A stretch of DNA of 64,000 bases, from NCBI RefSeq assembly GCF_003718715.1, contig NZ_CP033465.1:1364001-1428000 (forward strand). Direction: 5' to 3'. This document shows positions 61,761 to 64,000 of this stretch, piece by piece. The notes beneath the pieces were generated by a model that made no database searches, was not told the origin of the DNA, and worked only from the letters and a program-made list of their open reading frames with translations. Position 1 is the first letter of the stretch; each line of letters starts with the position of its first letter. The translations under genes were made by a program, and so were the position numbers. The DNA is from Clostridium sp. JN-1 (GTDB lineage Bacteria > Bacillota > Clostridia > Clostridiales > Clostridiaceae).

Positions 61761-63215
61761 TTGGATTTAAAAAAGAAGAATATAGTCATAGCAATAATGG
61801 TTGCAATGTTTTTAGGAGCTGTTGAAGGTACAATTGTAACTACTGCAGTACCAACTATCGTTAAAGACTTAAATGGATTTAGCCTAATAAGTTGGGTTTT
61901 TTCAGCATATTTATTTACATCTGCAATATCTACACCAATCTACGGAAAACTTTCGGATTTGTATGGGAGAAGGGATGTACTTTGCATTGGTATAATAATT
62001 TTTTTAATTGGGAGTTCACTTTGTGGTGTATCGAGAAATATGTATGAGCTTATAGCTTTCCGTGCACTTCAAGGAATAGGATCAGGTGCAATATTTACAG
62101 TTACATATACAATAGTAGGAGATATATTTGATATTTCAGAAAGAGCTAAAGTACAGGGATGGTTGAGTACTGTTTGGGGTATTTCAAGTCTAGTAGGACC
62201 ATTTTTAGGTGGATTTTTAATAGATACGCTGTCATGGCATTGGGTATTTTTTATAAACTTACCATTTGGAATAATATCTATAATATTACTACAAAAAAAT
62301 TTAAAGGAAAAACCTAAAGATGAGACTTTAAATGTAAGCATGGATTTTGGTGGAATTATAGTATTGTCATTTGCAATTGTAAGTCTTTTATATTGTGTGT
62401 TATATGGACAAAAACACAGTTTTTATTCAAGTTACGTTTTAATAACCTTTTTATGTGCAATTACTTTATTGTTTATATTTTACTTTGTGGAAAGAAAAGT
62501 AAAACAGCCAATTATGCCATTTGAAATTTTTACAAAGACAAATACAGTTGACAATATAATAAGTTTTTTAGCATCAGCTTCTTTAATGGGATTGGATGTT
62601 TATATGCCAGTATATCTTCAAAATGTTCTTGGGTTTAATGCAACTATTTCTGGACTCTCAATGGCACCAATGTCAGTTGCATGGCTTATTGCGGCAGTTG
62701 TTTTATCAAATGCAATTATAAAGTATGGTGAAGGAAATGTAATTATAGTGTCATCTGCTGTTTTACTCATAAGCATGTTGTTTTTACCAACACTTACAAT
62801 TAGTTCTCCATTGATTTTGGTTATAATTTATGTTTCAATGATGGGATTTGGATTTGGAGGATTACTTACTATTTTAACTATAATAATACAGGAATCAGTT
62901 GATTACGGTAATAGAGGAGCAGCAATGGCCTGTAATTCATTATTAAGAACTTTAGGGCAAACTATAGGTGTTAGTATTTTGGGAGGTATATTTAATTTAA
63001 GTATGTCAAAAAATCTTTCTAATTTTAAAATTAGGAATATAGATATAAATAACATATATTCTTCAATGAATTTAAAAGATGCAGCATATATAAGTCATGT
63101 AAAAATGTCTATAAATTCAGGACTTCATTCTGTATTTATATCATTAATTGTATTAAGTATATTTTGCTTTTTATTATCTTTTATGCTTCCCAATAATTTA
63201 AAGAATAAAAAATGA
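61761..63215 (+). CDS. MFS drug-efflux transporter, DHA2 (14-helix) type
   Basis: 484 aa from the TTG at 61761 (GGGAGTG 8-9 nt upstream); the frame extends back into the DUF4317 gene but without a site. Motif A region YGKLSDLYGRRDVL, motif C-like GPFLGGFLIDTLSWHWVFFINLPFG, and about 14 helices fit the EmrB/QacA group. Likely exports drugs or metabolites with protons; substrate unknown. Confidence 0.9.
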   Translation: MDLKKKNIVIAIMVAMFLGAVEGTIVTTAVPTIVKDLNGFSLISWVFSAYLFTSAISTPIYGKLSDLYGRRDVLCIGIIIFLIGSSLCGVSRNMYELIAFRALQGIGSGAIFTVTYTIVGDIFDISERAKVQGWLSTVWGISSLVGPFLGGFLIDTLSWHWVFFINLPFGIISIILLQKNLKEKPKDETLNVSMDFGGIIVLSFAIVSLLYCVLYGQKHSFYSSYVLITFLCAITLLFIFYFVERKVKQPIMPFEIFTKTNTVDNIISFLASASLMGLDVYMPVYLQNVLGFNATISGLSMAPMSVAWLIAAVVLSNAIIKYGEGNVIIVSSAVLLISMLFLPTLTISSPLILVIIYVSMMGFGFGGLLTILTIIIQESVDYGNRGAAMACNSLLRTLGQTIGVSILGGIFNLSMSKNLSNFKIRNIDINNIYSSMNLKDAAYISHVKMSINSGLHSVFISLIVLSIFCFLLSFMLPNNLKNKK

Positions 63216-63259
63216 TTTTGTAAAAATGCTTGAAGGTTCCTAGAAAGGTATTCTAATAT

Positions 63260-63334
63260 TTGATTGTTGTAAAGTTTATGATATAATTTAACATGTGTGG
63301 TTTAACTATACATGTTAAATGTATGGTTGAACTA
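63260..63334 (+). promoter_or_regulatory. Promoter with overlapping dyads before the MBL-fold gene
   Basis: TTGATT (63260-63265), 16-nt spacer and TGATATAAT (extended -10, TATAAT at 63282-63287). A perfect 11-bp dyad (63286-63296 with 63310-63320, core ATTTAACATGT) overlaps the -10. A second stem (63300-63334, with G-U pairs) ends before a T-run. The two cannot both form; the first may be an operator and the second a terminator-like RNA hairpin. Confidence 0.5.
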
Positions 63335-63382
63335 CTTTTTATGTTAAGAAACTCATAATATACATATATAGTTAGGTTGGTG

Positions 63383-64000
63383 ATGTTTGTGAATATATCT
63401 TTTTTAGGCGGGGCATACGAAGTAGGGGCAAGTTGTATACTGCTAAATATCTATAATAAAAATATATTGTTGGACTGTGGTATAAGGCAGGGAAGCTCAA
63501 AAGACCCACTGCCTGATTTTAGAACCATACAAGATAAAGGTGGAATAGATGCTATAATTATAAGTCATGCACATATGGACCATATTGGTTCACTGCCTAT
63601 AATAAGTAAGGAATATCCCAATGCCAAAATATATACAAATAATATGACCAAGGATCTCATGAAAGTACTTTTATATGACAGTTTGAAAATAATGAATAAT
63701 AGAGAAGCTGAAATACCACTGTATGCTGAAAATGATGTGGTAAATATGCTTGATAGAATTTTTACAATTAATTACTCAGTTGAATTTTCGATATTTACCG
63801 ACGTAAAAATAACTTTTTATTCTGCAGGACATATAGCAGGTGCTTCATGCATTTATATTACTACACCGGATGGTTCATTATTTTATTCAGGCGATTTTTC
63901 TATATTTTCACAAAAAACTGTAGAAGGACTAAAGGTACCTAAACTTAGACCTGATGCTGCAATATTTGAAACTACATATGGTGATAAGCTTCACTCAAAT
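63383..64000 (+). CDS. MBL-fold (beta-CASP-like) hydrolase, C-terminus cut by window edge
   Basis: First 206 residues. Metallo-beta-lactamase motifs: GGAYEVGASCILLNIYNKNI, LLDCGIRQG, the metal-binding HAHMDHIGSLP and later SAGHIAGAS and YSGDFS. This resembles RNA-processing beta-CASP proteins (CPSF/RNase J relatives). ATG at 63383 behind AGGTTGG. The downstream domain lies outside the window, so RNase activity is inferred only. Confidence 0.85.
   Translation, partial: MFVNISFLGGAYEVGASCILLNIYNKNILLDCGIRQGSSKDPLPDFRTIQDKGGIDAIIISHAHMDHIGSLPIISKEYPNAKIYTNNMTKDLMKVLLYDSLKIMNNREAEIPLYAENDVVNMLDRIFTINYSVEFSIFTDVKITFYSAGHIAGASCIYITTPDGSLFYSGDFSIFSQKTVEGLKVPKLRPDAAIFETTYGDKLHSN

Overview
The window is AT-rich DNA from a Clostridium-type Firmicute (Clostridiaceae). 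This rests on strong purine-rich ribosome binding sites, frequent TTG/GTG starts, AGA-dominated arginine codons, a cluster-I-like 16S rRNA, a 30-nt type I-B CRISPR repeat of clostridial type, a TPP riboswitch, PdaA-like and YitT proteins, and Stickland-style peptide-use genes. I do not name a species.

Layout. 1-2.5 kb: a truncated membrane transporter on the minus strand. It has a near-consensus sigma-54 promoter and faces a divergent PAS/AAA+/Fis sigma-54 activator; two dyad operators lie between them. 2.7-7.3 kb: a divergent trehalose locus (EIIA-EIIBC on minus, treR-treA on plus) with a TreR-like dyad inside each promoter spacer and arginine codons unlike the neighbours. 7.4-8.35 kb: a D-2-hydroxyacid dehydrogenase.

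8.5-25.6 kb: a complete type I-B CRISPR-Cas locus, cas6-cas8b-cas7-cas5-cas3-cas4-cas1-cas2, then a leader and an array of about 120 intact repeats plus two decayed ones. cas8b carries an internal Shine-Dalgarno and in-frame ATG, the expected source of the small subunit Cas11. The array keeps visible history: an identical spacer at two distant positions, a tandem spacer duplication, sibling spacers from related targets, a trailer-like fragment upstream of the leader, and a dead leader plus repeat 11 kb away beside the rRNA operon. Beyond the trailer lie an inverted-repeat element, an unrecognised 292-aa protein, a macrodomain protein and an HExxH membrane protein.

28.6-36.3 kb: a peptide-utilisation cluster with two POT transporters, two M24 Xaa-Pro peptidases and a proline-iminopeptidase-like hydrolase. 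Two of these genes share a homologous upstream leader. 36.9-42.3 kb: an rRNA operon (16S-23S-5S) with no tRNA in the spacer. 42.5-44.4 kb: a soluble fusion of ferredoxin clusters, an [FeFe]-hydrogenase-like H-cluster domain and a chemoreceptor signalling tip. 44.5-47.3 kb: a TPP-riboswitch-controlled ThiXYZ-type pyrimidine-precursor ABC transporter.

47.4-64 kb: sbcDC, a 35-aa membrane peptide, a ferritin-like protein, an AraC regulator divergent from a dicarboxylate/amino-acid symporter, a YitT protein behind a putative attenuator, a DEAD-box helicase with a DbpA-type tail, a PdaA-like deacetylase with a sigma-G-like -10, a gamma-carbonic-anhydrase-like protein, a DUF4317 protein, an MFS exporter and a truncated beta-lactamase-fold (beta-CASP-like) protein. 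Strong hairpins separate most units.
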